Assembly: GCA_002483135.1 (NCBI GenBank) | Contig: DLHI01000025.1 | Location: 65,359 to 129,358 of the forward strand | Direction: 5' to 3' | DNA from: Hyphomonadaceae bacterium UBA7672 | GTDB taxonomy: Bacteria; Pseudomonadota; Alphaproteobacteria; Caulobacterales; Hyphomonadaceae | DNA: 64,000 nt | Shown: piece after piece, positions 52,166 through 60,958 of the stretch | How positions within the stretch are numbered: position 1 is the first letter of the stretch | Layout: every line of letters starts with the position of its first letter | Notes under the pieces: model-generated | Databases searched by the model: none | Told to the model about the DNA's origin: nothing | Seen by the model: the letters and a program-made list of their open reading frames with translations, nothing else | Program-made: the position numbers and the translations under genes

Positions 52166-53271
52166 CGCTTCTTCGCCACACCTAGCAGCAGATCCTGCAA
52201 TCGCGCCGACTGGCGCTCGAGGTTGAAATCCTTGAGCGCCAGTTCGCGCCCCTTGTCCCCCATGGCGCACGTCGCCGCGACATCGCCCGTCATGTGCGCC
52301 AGTCGCTCGCCCAGCGCCGCATGATCGCCCTCGGCAACCAGCCAGCCGGTCTCGCCATCCCGCACGCATTCGGGAATGCCCGCATGCCGCGTCGCCGCGA
52401 TGGCGCAGCCCGATAGCATCGCCTCGACGCAAACGGTCGGCAGCCCCTCGGCATCTCCCGTCGATGCGCGCCGCGATGGCACGCAGACGATCATCGCCTC
52501 GGCATACTCGCGCGGCATGTCCGCAGGCTGCACCCAGCCCGGCAGCTCCACATCCATCCCCGCCGCTTTCAGTCGCGCCTCCAATTGCGGCTTGAGATCG
52601 CCATCGCCCACCAGCCGCACGCGCCAACCGCCAAGCTTCTCGCGCACTGCGATCAGCGCGGAGACCAGCGTATCGACGCCTTTCTTCTCCACCCACCGCC
52701 CGGCAAACAGGATCAGCTTCTGCTTCTCGCCTGGAACGAATCGCGAAGCATCCGCGCCGTTATAGTTCACCACCATCTTTTCCGGCGGGCATCCCGCCGC
52801 TGCAAGCTCGCCCTTGATGAACTCCGACACCGGCAGGATCAGCGCCGCCTCGCGCCACAGGTCCGCGCGCCTCCGATTGTAGATACGCAGTGCGCTGTTG
52901 CGCGTGTTGGCCGTCTTGGTCGCGTCTCCGCCATGATACGTCACCACCAGCGGCAACCCCATCTCCCGCGCCAGCGGCAGCGCATACGCCGCCGATTTCC
53001 CGAAATGCGCATGGATCAGAACCGGCCGCTCTTCCTCGAGCCTCGCCTTCAGCCGCGCCGACACCACGCCAAGCTGCTTGAACCCCGTCTCGCTCAGCGG
53101 GCCATACAGTTTGTTGAGCGCAATCGCTTTGACGCCCGCTGGCGGCTGCTCACGCAGCTCGCTGCCGATGAACACCGGCTGCAGCTGGTCGAATGATTTG
53201 TACGAATTGAGGATGAACCCCTCTGACCGCGCAAACATCTTGTCCGCAAACACGAGGAACTGCCGCTTCAC
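52162..53271 (-). CDS. Glycosyltransferase family 4 (GT-B) protein
   Basis: The 369-residue protein has the GT-B pattern: HAHFGKSAAYALPLAREMG early, PVSEFIKGELAAAGCP, KLILFAGRWVEKKGVDTLV at the start of the nucleotide-sugar-binding half, and EGLPTVCVEAMLSGCAIAAT, which contains the E-x7-E motif of GT4. It likely transfers a sugar from a nucleotide donor in LPS or exopolysaccharide assembly. The GTG at 53271 is preceded by GGGGGGA; longer starts add a basic, unrelated stretch. Substrate not predictable. Confidence 0.88.
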   Translation of the reverse strand: MKRQFLVFADKMFARSEGFILNSYKSFDQLQPVFIGSELREQPPAGVKAIALNKLYGPLSETGFKQLGVVSARLKARLEEERPVLIHAHFGKSAAYALPLAREMGLPLVVTYHGGDATKTANTRNSALRIYNRRRADLWREAALILPVSEFIKGELAAAGCPPEKMVVNYNGADASRFVPGEKQKLILFAGRWVEKKGVDTLVSALIAVREKLGGWRVRLVGDGDLKPQLEARLKAAGMDVELPGWVQPADMPREYAEAMIVCVPSRRASTGDAEGLPTVCVEAMLSGCAIAATRHAGIPECVRDGETGWLVAEGDHAALGERLAHMTGDVAATCAMGDKGRELALKDFNLERQSARLQDLLLGVAKKR

Positions 53272-53349
53272 GTGCGATCCCCCCTGCTGGCGCCATCGTT
53301 GGGGGCGTAGCTCTATCCTAGTCAATCAAGGTCGGCAAAGGGGGAGGCG

Positions 53350-53649
53350 CTAGTAACACCGCAGGGCGTAGATCACCCCATTCTTGTCGATCATCACGTT
53401 CAGCCTGTCGCGCCGCAGGTCCATCGTCGCCATCGTGTCCGGCCGCAGGTGGCGCACGCCTGGCCCCTCGGGCGGCACGTCGGGCGACGTCGCCGGTTCG
53501 CCGATCAGGTCCATATGCGCCCGCGCCTCGCACAGGTCCTCCATAGGCGATGGCAAGACGGGGCCATTGTCCGGAATCTCGGGCGCAACCGGCGCCGTTG
53601 CGCATGCGGCCGCAGCCAGCATCATCGCGACAAGCCCGGCCCGCATCAT
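53350..53649 (-). CDS. I78-type protease-inhibitor-like lipoprotein (copy 1)
   Basis: The 99-residue product has a lipobox (AAAC) and the I78 inhibitor pattern: LCEARAHMDLIGEPATSP, VRHLRPDTMATMDLRRDRLN and IDKNGVIYALRCY, with a Cys pair that likely forms a disulphide. It is one of four paralogues in a row (53350-54639), overlapping the next by 4 bp. I78 proteins inhibit serine proteases, here probably in the periplasm. Confidence 0.82.
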   Translation of the reverse strand: MMRAGLVAMMLAAAACATAPVAPEIPDNGPVLPSPMEDLCEARAHMDLIGEPATSPDVPPEGPGVRHLRPDTMATMDLRRDRLNVMIDKNGVIYALRCY

Positions 53650-53951
53650 CCGCAGTTGATCCTTTCGATCACGTCCGCGCTGGTCACATAGATGTTCAGC
53701 CGCTCGATGCGATAGTCCTCGGTCACCGCATCGCCCGGCCGTATGTGGCGCACGCGGGGCGATGCCGCCGGCACGGACGGATCACTGAGTGGCAGTCCGA
53801 TCAGGCGCGCATTCGCCTGCGCCCCGCACGCATCCGTCCCGTCAGGCGCGCCGCTCACGGCGCCCGGCGGCGGCTCAATCAGCGACGCCGCGTCCTGCGC
53901 GCACCCCGCCGCAAGGCAGAGCGTGAGAAGACCGAAAGCGCCGCGCCTCAT
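53646..53951 (-). CDS. I78-type protease-inhibitor-like lipoprotein (copy 2)
   Basis: The 101-residue protein has a lipobox (LAAGC) and ACGAQANARLIGLPLSDPS, VRHIRPGDAVTEDYRIERLN and SADVIERINCG, so it shares the fold and Cys pair with its neighbours. It is the most divergent of the four in the TMD segment (TED). The ATG at 53951 overlaps the stop of copy 3 by 4 bp; a TTG at 53957 is an alternative. Confidence 0.78.
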   Translation of the reverse strand: MRRGAFGLLTLCLAAGCAQDAASLIEPPPGAVSGAPDGTDACGAQANARLIGLPLSDPSVPAASPRVRHIRPGDAVTEDYRIERLNIYVTSADVIERINCG

Positions 53952-54250
53952 CCGCAAGTGATCCGCTGGATCACGCCCTGCGCATCCGCCTCGATATTCA
54001 TGCGCTGCGCGATGTAGTCCATCGTCACCTGCGTGCCCGGCTTGATATGGCGGTTAAGGCGGCTCTGGCCCGGCACGCCCGGCCCGTCGATCGGTTTGCC
54101 GATCAGCTCGGCAAACATGCTGGAACCGCACGTATCATTGGCCGCTGAAGGCAGCGCCGGATTTTCCGGCTCCGCTGGAGCCGGCGTCGGCGCTGCAGCG
54201 CACGCCGCAGCCAGGATCAGCCCGCACGTCATCGCTGCTGCGCGCATCAT
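53948..54250 (-). CDS. I78-type protease-inhibitor-like lipoprotein (copy 3)
   Basis: The 100-residue product has a lipobox (AAAC), a Pro-rich linker, TCGSSMFAELIGKPIDGPG, HIKPGTQVTMDYIAQRMNI and DAQGVIQRITCG. The pattern matches the I78 family and the other three copies. It lies 35 bp after copy 4, in the same direction. Confidence 0.82.
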   Translation of the reverse strand: MMRAAAMTCGLILAAACAAAPTPAPAEPENPALPSAANDTCGSSMFAELIGKPIDGPGVPGQSRLNRHIKPGTQVTMDYIAQRMNIEADAQGVIQRITCG

Positions 54251-54285
54251 GCCGCCATGCTCCGCCAGGAAATGGTCTGCACCGG

Positions 54286-54639
54286 TCAGGTGCAGCGGAA
54301 GCCCGTGATCACACCGTTCGCATCGATGTCGATGTTCAGGCGGTCAGGCCGGAAATCCATCGTGACCTGCGTGTCCGGACGGATATGGCGCACCTGCGGC
54401 CCCTCGGGCGGCACGCCGGCATCGGTCGCCGGCTTGCCGATCAGGGCGGCGTACTGCGCCATGCCGCACGTGTCGGTCACGGCGGGATCGGCGCCCACAA
54501 CGGGCGGCGCCGGCGCGGGATTGGTTTCCGGCGCGGTGCTGGCGGACGTGTCCGGACCCGGCGTGGCGGTGTCGGACGGGGAAGGGGTGCACGCCATCAG
54601 CGCGATCCCGGCGATGCAGGTCATGAGAATGTTTTTCAT
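54286..54639 (-). CDS. I78-type protease-inhibitor-like lipoprotein (copy 4)
   Basis: The 117-residue product is the first of the four in reading order. It has a lipobox (LMAC), a longer Thr/Pro/Ala linker (about residues 18-55), TCGMAQYAALIGKPATDAG, VRHIRPDTQVTMDFRPDRLN and DANGVITGFRC. The best match to the family consensus is here. The promoter of the whole tandem should lie in the 66 bp upstream of 54639. Confidence 0.85.
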   Translation of the reverse strand: MKNILMTCIAGIALMACTPSPSDTATPGPDTSASTAPETNPAPAPPVVGADPAVTDTCGMAQYAALIGKPATDAGVPPEGPQVRHIRPDTQVTMDFRPDRLNIDIDANGVITGFRCT

Positions 54640-54705
54640 GATGAGGAGAGTAGTCCGTTCGTTGCGGCCTTCAAGTGAACCGTCAGTTAGGCGCGTCCGC
54701 CAGCC

Positions 54706-55425
54706 TCAGTCCTTGCAACCCTGCATGATCGCAAAACGGCTGAAAGTCTCGTTCGCGCCGCCCATCATCGAGACAAGCTCGGCCTTGCCGCTCTCTTCCA
54801 TATAAAGCTGGATGTCCGCCACCTTGCCCTCGTCGCAGTAGAGCTTCCGCGCCGCAGGTTCCAGCGTCAGGTGAAGCTGGTTGTTGAACTCCACCTCGCC
54901 ATCGCCGCGCCCATACTGCTCGATGATCCCGAGGATCACCTTGTCCAGCGCCGCCGACCGTTCGCTCCACTGGCCATCATCGGTCAGGCGGATGATCTCG
55001 TAGCCCGCCGGAAACTCAGGTCGCGATCCGGCCGGCAACTTTTCCGCCACCAGCGGCATCTCGCTCTCATGCTTCACCTCGCCCTTGTGGCGCACTTGCA
55101 CGGTGAACCCCCACGGTCCCTCGCCATGCACGCCCGGGGGCAGAACCCAGATGAAGCGCTGCAGGGCCGGATTGAAGTTCGCCGCGATCGAGGTGAAGTC
55201 CGGCGCGCTGTCCTGTGGCGGCTGCTGTTCGGGGGCAGGCGCGGGCGCTGGCGCCACATGCGTCGGCGCACCCGCGCTGTCGAACGGCGGCGTCTGCAGC
55301 GAGGTCTGTCCGCGCGAAGGCGACTGGCCCGCCGCGCTCCCGCTTATCCCTTCCGAGATCGCCTCGGCTGCGCCGCACCCCGACGCAAGAAGCGTCAGCG
55401 CGCAAAGACCCATCCTCACGCGCAT
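54706..55425 (-). CDS. Hypothetical lipoprotein, 239 aa
   Basis: The product has a signal with a lipobox (LASGC about residue 17), a Pro/Ala/Gln-rich linker (about 35-75) and a C-terminal domain (PALQRFIWVLPPGVHGEGP, GFTVQVRHKGEVKHES, LHLTLEPAARKLYCDEGK). I do not recognise a family. The linker and anchor layout are like the I78 lipoproteins downstream, but no I78 motif is present. Confidence 0.7.
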   Translation of the reverse strand: MRVRMGLCALTLLASGCGAAEAISEGISGSAAGQSPSRGQTSLQTPPFDSAGAPTHVAPAPAPAPEQQPPQDSAPDFTSIAANFNPALQRFIWVLPPGVHGEGPWGFTVQVRHKGEVKHESEMPLVAEKLPAGSRPEFPAGYEIIRLTDDGQWSERSAALDKVILGIIEQYGRGDGEVEFNNQLHLTLEPAARKLYCDEGKVADIQLYMEESGKAELVSMMGGANETFSRFAIMQGCKD

Positions 55426-55468
55426 GACGCACTCTCCGATTTACAAGAACGCAGTCGTCCCCAGCGCC

Positions 55469-56008
55469 TCAGCGCGGCGACAGCACCATCACCATCTGGC
55501 GGCCTTCGAGCCTGGGCTCGGATTCCACCTTCGCGACGTCGGCGAATTCGGTCTTCACCTTGATCAGCAATTCCATGCCGATGTTCTGGTGAGCCATCTC
55601 GCGGCCGCGGAAGCGCATGGTGATCTTCACCTTGTCGCCTTCCTCGAAGAAGCGGCGGATCGAGCGGCCCTTCACCTCGTAATCGTGCTTGTCGATGTTC
55701 GGGCGAAGCTTGATCTCCTTGAGGTCGGCCGACTTCTGCTTCTTGCGCGCTTCGGCCTTCTTCTTCTGCTCGGCGAAGCGCTGCTTGCCGTAGTCGGAGA
55801 TCTTCACGACCGGCGGATCGTTGTCGGGCGCGACCATGACGAGGTCGAGGCCAGCCTCCTTGGCTGCATCGAGCGCCGCATCGATCGGCATCTCGCCCTG
55901 CTTCTCGCCTTTTTCGTCAATCAGGAGGACGCGCGGCGCGCGAATGTCCTCGTTGATCTGCGGACCTTCCTTCTTGGGCGACTGGGCCGCTTGCGGACGC
56001 TGAGCGAT
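55469..56008 (-). CDS. infC: Translation initiation factor IF-3 with apparent AUC start
   Basis: The protein has the two IF-3 domains. The N-terminal domain includes GPQINEDIRAPRVLLIDEKG and ends with the KKKAEARKKQ linker; the C-terminal domain has KEIKLRPNIDKHDYE and GDKVKITMRFRGREMAH. In frame there is no ATG, GTG or TTG before the conserved N-terminus. The first ATG (55891) would delete about 39 residues that are conserved in all IF-3. ATC at 56008 lies 7 bases after GGAG (56016-56019) and gives 179 residues, the normal length. Non-canonical AUU/AUC starts are known for infC and let IF-3 repress itself. The gene is not next to rpmI-rplT. Confidence 0.92.
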   Translation of the reverse strand: MAQRPQAAQSPKKEGPQINEDIRAPRVLLIDEKGEKQGEMPIDAALDAAKEAGLDLVMVAPDNDPPVVKISDYGKQRFAEQKKKAEARKKQKSADLKEIKLRPNIDKHDYEVKGRSIRRFFEEGDKVKITMRFRGREMAHQNIGMELLIKVKTEFADVAKVESEPRLEGRQMVMVLSPR

Positions 56009-56065
56009 TTTAGATCTCCATGGTGACTGGTCGGGCCGGGAATATGCCCGTTCCGGCGCAAATAT

Positions 56066-57271
56066 TCAAGAATCGGAACCACTCGCAAGCGCCTGTTCGG
56101 CGCCCGGACCAGGTTCCTGTGGCAAGGACGCCTCGTCTTCGGGAGCTGCAACCTCTTCGGGGGGCGGCGCCGGAACCGGCTTCATCTCGTCCGGCAGCAC
56201 CCCCAGGCGGAACGCCGCCTGCTTCACATCATCGACGCTTATGCCTTCCAGGGCGGCCGCATAGACGATCATCATCGGCCCGCCGCGCGGGGCCGCGCGG
56301 CCCAGCCGGGTATGCGGGTCCCATACGGTCCGCATTTCCTGGGCCATACTCTCGGTCCAGTCCTGCGCGAACAGGCAGACACCCGGCGTCCGGGCAGCCG
56401 CGGCCAGGTGCATCGGACCGGTATCCCCGCCGATGGCGATCTCCGCCCGCTGCGCCAGGGTGGCCAGCTGGAACAGGTCGGTCCGCCCCACCAGGTTCTT
56501 GGCGCGCGATTCCTTGCGGATGATCTGTGCGCCGATATCGCCCTCGTCCTTGCCGCCCAGAACGACCGGGGTAATGCCGCCGTCCGCCAGCCAGTTGGCC
56601 AGTTTCACGAACCGATCCATCGGCCAGCGCTTTTCCGGATGTTCCGCCGACGAGCCGGGGATCAGCAGGGCGTATTTGCCATTAAGCCCGAAAAAGGCGG
56701 GCTGGAAGCGCGGCGGGTCGCGGAAGGCTGGCCGCACCCAGTCCACGCTCGGCATCAGGTCCTGCCCGATCACCCAACCGCTCGGATCGCCCGGCGGCTT
56801 CGGCCCAAGCCCGGCATGGCGCAGCTGTTCGGCCAGCCGGTCGAAATTGTGCATGTTCCCGCGATCAGGGTTCATGTGCTGGTGCGACGCGCCCTTGGCG
56901 TGGCCCGACCACAGCGGCTTCTTGCCCGACAGGCCCATGAAGTACTGCGTGGTCCGGTCATTGTTCTGGAAGTCGTAGACCATGTCATAGCCGGCGCTGC
57001 GCAGGCGGCGGATCAGGTCGGCCTTGCCCTTCAGGTCCTTCGGACGGCCATCCGCCTCGACGATATCGAAATAGGGGCAGGCTTTCGCAAATGCCTCATA
57101 GGGCGGGGTGGTCAGCAGCGTGATCCGCGCCGACGGGTGCGTCGCCCGCACGACCCGGAACGCCCCCAGCGCCTGCATGAAATCGCCCATTGCGCCCAGC
57201 TTGATCACAAGCACGCGGCGCAGCGTGTCGCCCGGATTGGGCGGCGGAATATAGTCGGGCGGGGCGCTCAT
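56066..57271 (-). CDS. Glycosyltransferase family 9 (heptosyltransferase-like)
   Basis: The 401-residue protein shows the GT9 pattern: RVLVIKLGAMGDFMQALGAF at the N-terminus, LIPGSSAEHPEKRWPMDRFV in the nucleotide-sugar site and IGGDTGPMHLAAAARTPGVC near residue 280. GT9 enzymes add heptose to the LPS core in the cytoplasm. The last 40 residues are Pro/Glu-rich and outside the domain. The ATG overlaps the stop of the upstream GT4 gene by 4 bp, so both probably act on the same LPS core. Confidence 0.92.
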   Translation of the reverse strand: MSAPPDYIPPPNPGDTLRRVLVIKLGAMGDFMQALGAFRVVRATHPSARITLLTTPPYEAFAKACPYFDIVEADGRPKDLKGKADLIRRLRSAGYDMVYDFQNNDRTTQYFMGLSGKKPLWSGHAKGASHQHMNPDRGNMHNFDRLAEQLRHAGLGPKPPGDPSGWVIGQDLMPSVDWVRPAFRDPPRFQPAFFGLNGKYALLIPGSSAEHPEKRWPMDRFVKLANWLADGGITPVVLGGKDEGDIGAQIIRKESRAKNLVGRTDLFQLATLAQRAEIAIGGDTGPMHLAAAARTPGVCLFAQDWTESMAQEMRTVWDPHTRLGRAAPRGGPMMIVYAAALEGISVDDVKQAAFRLGVLPDEMKPVPAPPPEEVAAPEDEASLPQEPGPGAEQALASGSDS

Positions 57272-58446
57272 TTTGATCGGTCCATCAGCCCTTCATAGAC
57301 TGCCAACGTCGCCTTCTGAAGCGCTGATGTCGTAAAGCGTTCACGAACCCGCGCCATCGCCCTGCCGCCCATTTCGGTCCGTCCGCTCTTTCCCATCGCC
57401 AGCAGCTGTTCCATGGCCGCCGCCAGCGCGGCTGGATCACGCGGCGGAACGATCAGGCCGGTCTCTCCGTGCACGATGATCTCCCCCTGCGCGCCGATCG
57501 CCGACCCCACCGCCGGAACGCCCATCGCCCCGGCCTCTGCCGCAACGCGCCCGAACGCTTCGGGTTCGCTGGAGGGTGCAATCACGATGTCCGAAAGGGC
57601 AAGGGCCGCCGGCATGTCATCGCAGTGCCCCGCCATGCGGACGCGCGCGTGAACGCCATGCAGCGAGATCAGGTCAGACAGCTCCGCCACATAATCCAGC
57701 CGCCCCTGATGATCGCCCACGAATACCATGCTCCACGGCGCATCCGGCTGCCGTTTCGCCAGCATGCCCGCCGCCGCAATCGCCTCGCGATGGCCCTTCC
57801 ACCCCGTCATCCGCGCCGGCAGCAGGATCACCGGACCCGCCACCTCCTCCATCCGCCACGCCTTCCGTAACGTTTCGCGTCGCACCTCATTCACCGCCTC
57901 CGGCGAGAACCGCGCGATGTCGACGCCGCGATGGATCGTCACGATCCGGCTGGCCGCCAGCGGATGCTCGGCCTTCACATGCGTCGCCGTGTAGTCCGAA
58001 TTGGCGATCACCCGGTCGCCGCGCGCCATCACCGAATTGTACCAGCGCTTGAGGCCCGACTTCGCATTGTAGACGCCATGATAGGTCGTCACGAACGGCA
58101 GCTTCATCCGTTTCGCCGCCCAGTATGCGCTCCATCCCGGCGCCCGGCTCCGCGCATGGATCAGCTTCACGCCACGCTCCCGCGCGATCTTCGCAATCAC
58201 CCGTGAGTTCAGCCACACCTGCAGCGGGTTCTTCGTCGCCAGGCTGTCTATGCGGATCAGCTCCCCGCCAACGCGCCCAAGCTCGCCCTCCAGCCGCCCG
58301 CCCACGCTGGCCACGATCGGGATCGCCCCGGCCGCCTTCAGCGCCTCGGCCACTTCGATCGTCGTCCGCTCGGCGCCGCCTGCGCCAAGATGCGGAATGA
58401 CCTGAAGGATCGCGGCGCCCTGCAGCGACAAGCGTCCAAACTCCAC
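57268..58446 (-). CDS. Glycosyltransferase family 4, probable LPS-core enzyme
   Basis: The 392-residue GT-B protein has QVIPHLGAGGAERTTIEVAE, IHARSRAPGWSAYWAAKRM, a middle RGVDIARFSPEA, PARMTGWKGHREAIAAAGML and EPEAFGRVAAEAGAMGVPAV with the GT4 E-x7-E motif. It probably adds a sugar in LPS core assembly together with the GT9 enzyme encoded downstream (4-bp overlap). The start at 58446 is a GTG. Confidence 0.9.
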   Translation of the reverse strand: MEFGRLSLQGAAILQVIPHLGAGGAERTTIEVAEALKAAGAIPIVASVGGRLEGELGRVGGELIRIDSLATKNPLQVWLNSRVIAKIARERGVKLIHARSRAPGWSAYWAAKRMKLPFVTTYHGVYNAKSGLKRWYNSVMARGDRVIANSDYTATHVKAEHPLAASRIVTIHRGVDIARFSPEAVNEVRRETLRKAWRMEEVAGPVILLPARMTGWKGHREAIAAAGMLAKRQPDAPWSMVFVGDHQGRLDYVAELSDLISLHGVHARVRMAGHCDDMPAALALSDIVIAPSSEPEAFGRVAAEAGAMGVPAVGSAIGAQGEIIVHGETGLIVPPRDPAALAAAMEQLLAMGKSGRTEMGGRAMARVRERFTTSALQKATLAVYEGLMDRSK

Positions 58447-58513
58447 TGTCCGTTATCCCCGCCGCTCCCATAGAGCCTTTTCATCCCGGCGCAAACCGAT
58501 CAGAACGGCCGAC

Positions 58514-59305
58514 ATGGAAACGACGGCTCCCCACTTCTTCGACCATGACGGCGTTCCGCTCGCCTACCGCCGGTCGTCCGCGTCACCCGCCCATGCCGAC
58601 CCGCACCATGCCAGCGTCGTCTGGCTCGGCGGCTTCCACTCCGACATGCTGGGCGAGAAGGCGACGCTGCTCCACCACGCCGTCCACGCCACCGGCCGCG
58701 GCTTCATCCGCTTCGACTATCTCGGCCACGGCGAAAGCGGTGGAGCGTTCGCTGACGGAACGATCGGCCGCTGGCGCTCGGACGCCTTGGCTATCATCGA
58801 CAATCTGACAGCCGGCCCGCTCGTCCTCGTCGGCTCGTCGATGGGCGGCTGGATGGCGCTCCTCGCAGCCCTCGCCCGGCCCGAGCGTGTGAAGGCCCTC
58901 GTCCTCCTCGCCCCCGCGCCCGACTTCACCGACAAGCTGATGTGGGCCAGTTTCGACGACAGCCAGAAACGCCAGATCATGGAACGGGGCTTCTGGACGC
59001 GCCCTTCGCCCTACGACCCCGCCGGCTATCCCATCACGAAGATGCTGATTGAGGAGGGCAGGGACTGGAACCTCCTCGATGCCGAAATCCCCCTCGACAT
59101 CCCCGTCCGCATCCTCCACGGCGGCCTCGATATAGACGTCCCCTGGACCCACTCCCTCGACCTCGCCGACAAGCTCCGCACCCGCGACGTCGTCTGGTCC
59201 CTCATCAAGGACGGCGACCACAGACTGTCCCGCCCGCAGGATATCTCGCGCATGATCGCAACCGTGCTGGCGACTGTGGAGCAGGTGGAGGCCAAACAGA
59301 CCTGA
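58514..59305 (+). CDS. Alpha/beta hydrolase
   Basis: The 263-residue hydrolase has the nucleophile elbow GSSMGG, with the catalytic Ser near residue 113, an acid in HGGLDIDVPW and a His in KDGDHRLSRP at the end. RFDYLGHGESGG near residue 75 is the usual strand-loop before the cap. The substrate is not predictable; it may be an esterase or thioesterase. It is convergent with the gene at 59334 and divergent from the glycosyltransferases. Confidence 0.88.
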   Translation: METTAPHFFDHDGVPLAYRRSSASPAHADPHHASVVWLGGFHSDMLGEKATLLHHAVHATGRGFIRFDYLGHGESGGAFADGTIGRWRSDALAIIDNLTAGPLVLVGSSMGGWMALLAALARPERVKALVLLAPAPDFTDKLMWASFDDSQKRQIMERGFWTRPSPYDPAGYPITKMLIEEGRDWNLLDAEIPLDIPVRILHGGLDIDVPWTHSLDLADKLRTRDVVWSLIKDGDHRLSRPQDISRMIATVLATVEQVEAKQT

Positions 59306-59333
59306 ACGGCAGAAAATCGCCGGTGGCGGCCCT

Positions 59334-59666
59334 TCAATACACACGCCCCGGAACACGATCCTCTATCGTTTCGCCGATGATCATCAAGTCGAGGAGCATA
59401 TCGAACCGATTTGCCGTTTCGACATGGGTTCGAACCCCAGGAAGATACTCTGCGCGCGAGCGGATCGCACTCGACGCATCTCGCAAGCAGGCGAGGACCT
59501 GTTTGGGGATGACATATTCCGCCCGCAAAGCATCGGCTTTTCGGTTGAGGTATTGAGCCAGTGCATCGAACGCGTCGCCGTCAAAGACATCGGCATTTAG
59601 GAGCCGATCAATGGCGCGTTCACGCAGTCTTTGAAGTTCAGTATCGAATAAAATGGTTTCCGACAT
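59334..59666 (-). CDS. Hypothetical protein, 110 aa
   Basis: A short alpha-helical protein with no recognised family. It has LQRLRERAIDRLLNADVFDG and YLNRKADALRAEYVIPKQVL, consistent with a helical bundle. The ATG at 59666 has AGGCGGG upstream. Its neighbour upstream on the same strand is more than 1 kb away, so it is probably a single gene. Confidence 0.55.
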   Translation of the reverse strand: MSETILFDTELQRLRERAIDRLLNADVFDGDAFDALAQYLNRKADALRAEYVIPKQVLACLRDASSAIRSRAEYLPGVRTHVETANRFDMLLDLMIIGETIEDRVPGRVY

Positions 59667-59900
59667 TGGCCCGCCTGTAATTGTCGCGACGCGGCAAAAT
59701 CTACACTGAAACTGGAAAGCAGGCGACGGCAGGATTGGGCCAGTTCCCGCCACTCAGCTCGCTTCCGCCCCGGCGGCGCCGACACGCCACGTACTCCTGC
59801 ATCGCCTGACGCCACGGAACTTCACGTCCACGCTAAGTGGGTCGTATCCCGAAGAGCGCTGTGTAAGGATCGCATCAATCCTCTCGCATGGAGCAGCAAC

Positions 59901-60941
59901 ATGATGCGCGTCTCTGTCCTCTGCACCACAATCGCACTGATGACGTCCGGCGCCGCATTCGCGCAGACGGACGCCATCCCCCGCACCGCCGAAGGCAAGC
60001 CCGACTTCCAGGGCGTGTGGACAAACGCGTCGATCACGCGCCTCGAACGCCCGCCCGAGTTCAAGGAGCTCGTCATCTCCGAAGGCGATGCGAAGCAATG
60101 GGAAGTCGACGCCGCCAGCGTCGCCGCCGCCGACCAGGCGCCGACGCCTGAAGACAAGGGCGCGCCCGCCGCGGGCGACGATCCCGCCGGCTACAACAAT
60201 TTCTGGATCGATCCCGGCAAGAAGGTCGGCATGGTCAACGGCACCTATCGCTCCTCGTGGATCACCGACCCCGCGAACGGCAAGGTGCCCTACACGCCGG
60301 CTGGCCGCACCGCGATGATGAAGTCGGTCGCCACCTACAACATGTTCGACAATCCCGAAGAGCGCATCCCGATCGAGCGCTGCCTCATCGGCTTCGCCTC
60401 CACGGGCGGCCCGCCCATGCTGAACGCGCTCTACAACAACCACCAGCAGATCATCCAGACGCCCGACGCCATCGCGATCAATATCGAGATGGTTCACGAC
60501 ACGCGCATCATCCGCATGAATGGCGAGCACAACCCCGACAACATGCGCCAGTATCTCGGCACCAGCGTCGGCAAGTGGGATGGCGACACGCTGGTCGTCG
60601 AAACCATCGGCTTCAAGCAGGCGGAATCCGTCCGCGTCGACTTCGGCCTGTTCGTCTACATTTCGCCCGACTCGAAAGTCACCGAGCGCTTCACGCTGCA
60701 GGACAAGGACACGATCTTCTACCAGTTCACCGTCGAGGATCCCGCCGTCTACACGCAGCCCTGGCACGGCGAACTCGTCTTCCGCCGCTCGCCGGATCGG
60801 ATCTACGAATACGCCTGCCATGAGGGCAACCACTCGGTGCCAAACATCCTCGGCGGCGCCCGCGAAATCGAACGCGCCGGCCGCAAGCAACCCGTCATCA
60901 CCCGCGGCATCGGCCGTCTCGACCGCCCGGCGGCGCAGTAA
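59901..60941 (+). CDS. Secreted protein of unknown function, 346 aa
   Basis: The product has a cleavable signal (about residues 1-21, ASGAAFAQ-type site) and a mature domain that begins PRTAEGKPDFQGVWTNAS, a pattern found in a family of secreted proteins that is expanded in some Alphaproteobacteria and Acidobacteria and has no known function. Further conserved-looking blocks are EERIPIERCLIGF, QIIQTPDAIAINIEMVHDTR and GKWDGDTLVVETIGF. The ATG codons at 59901 and 59904 both fit. Confidence 0.8.
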   Translation: MMRVSVLCTTIALMTSGAAFAQTDAIPRTAEGKPDFQGVWTNASITRLERPPEFKELVISEGDAKQWEVDAASVAAADQAPTPEDKGAPAAGDDPAGYNNFWIDPGKKVGMVNGTYRSSWITDPANGKVPYTPAGRTAMMKSVATYNMFDNPEERIPIERCLIGFASTGGPPMLNALYNNHQQIIQTPDAIAINIEMVHDTRIIRMNGEHNPDNMRQYLGTSVGKWDGDTLVVETIGFKQAESVRVDFGLFVYISPDSKVTERFTLQDKDTIFYQFTVEDPAVYTQPWHGELVFRRSPDRIYEYACHEGNHSVPNILGGAREIERAGRKQPVITRGIGRLDRPAAQ

Positions 60942-60958
60942 ACGCGCGTTCGCTTCTC

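Noticed and set aside
59754..60890. Minus-strand open frame (378 codons) opposite the secreted protein gene
   Set aside because: Composition unlike a protein and no ribosome-binding site; the plus-strand gene has a signal peptide and conserved blocks.
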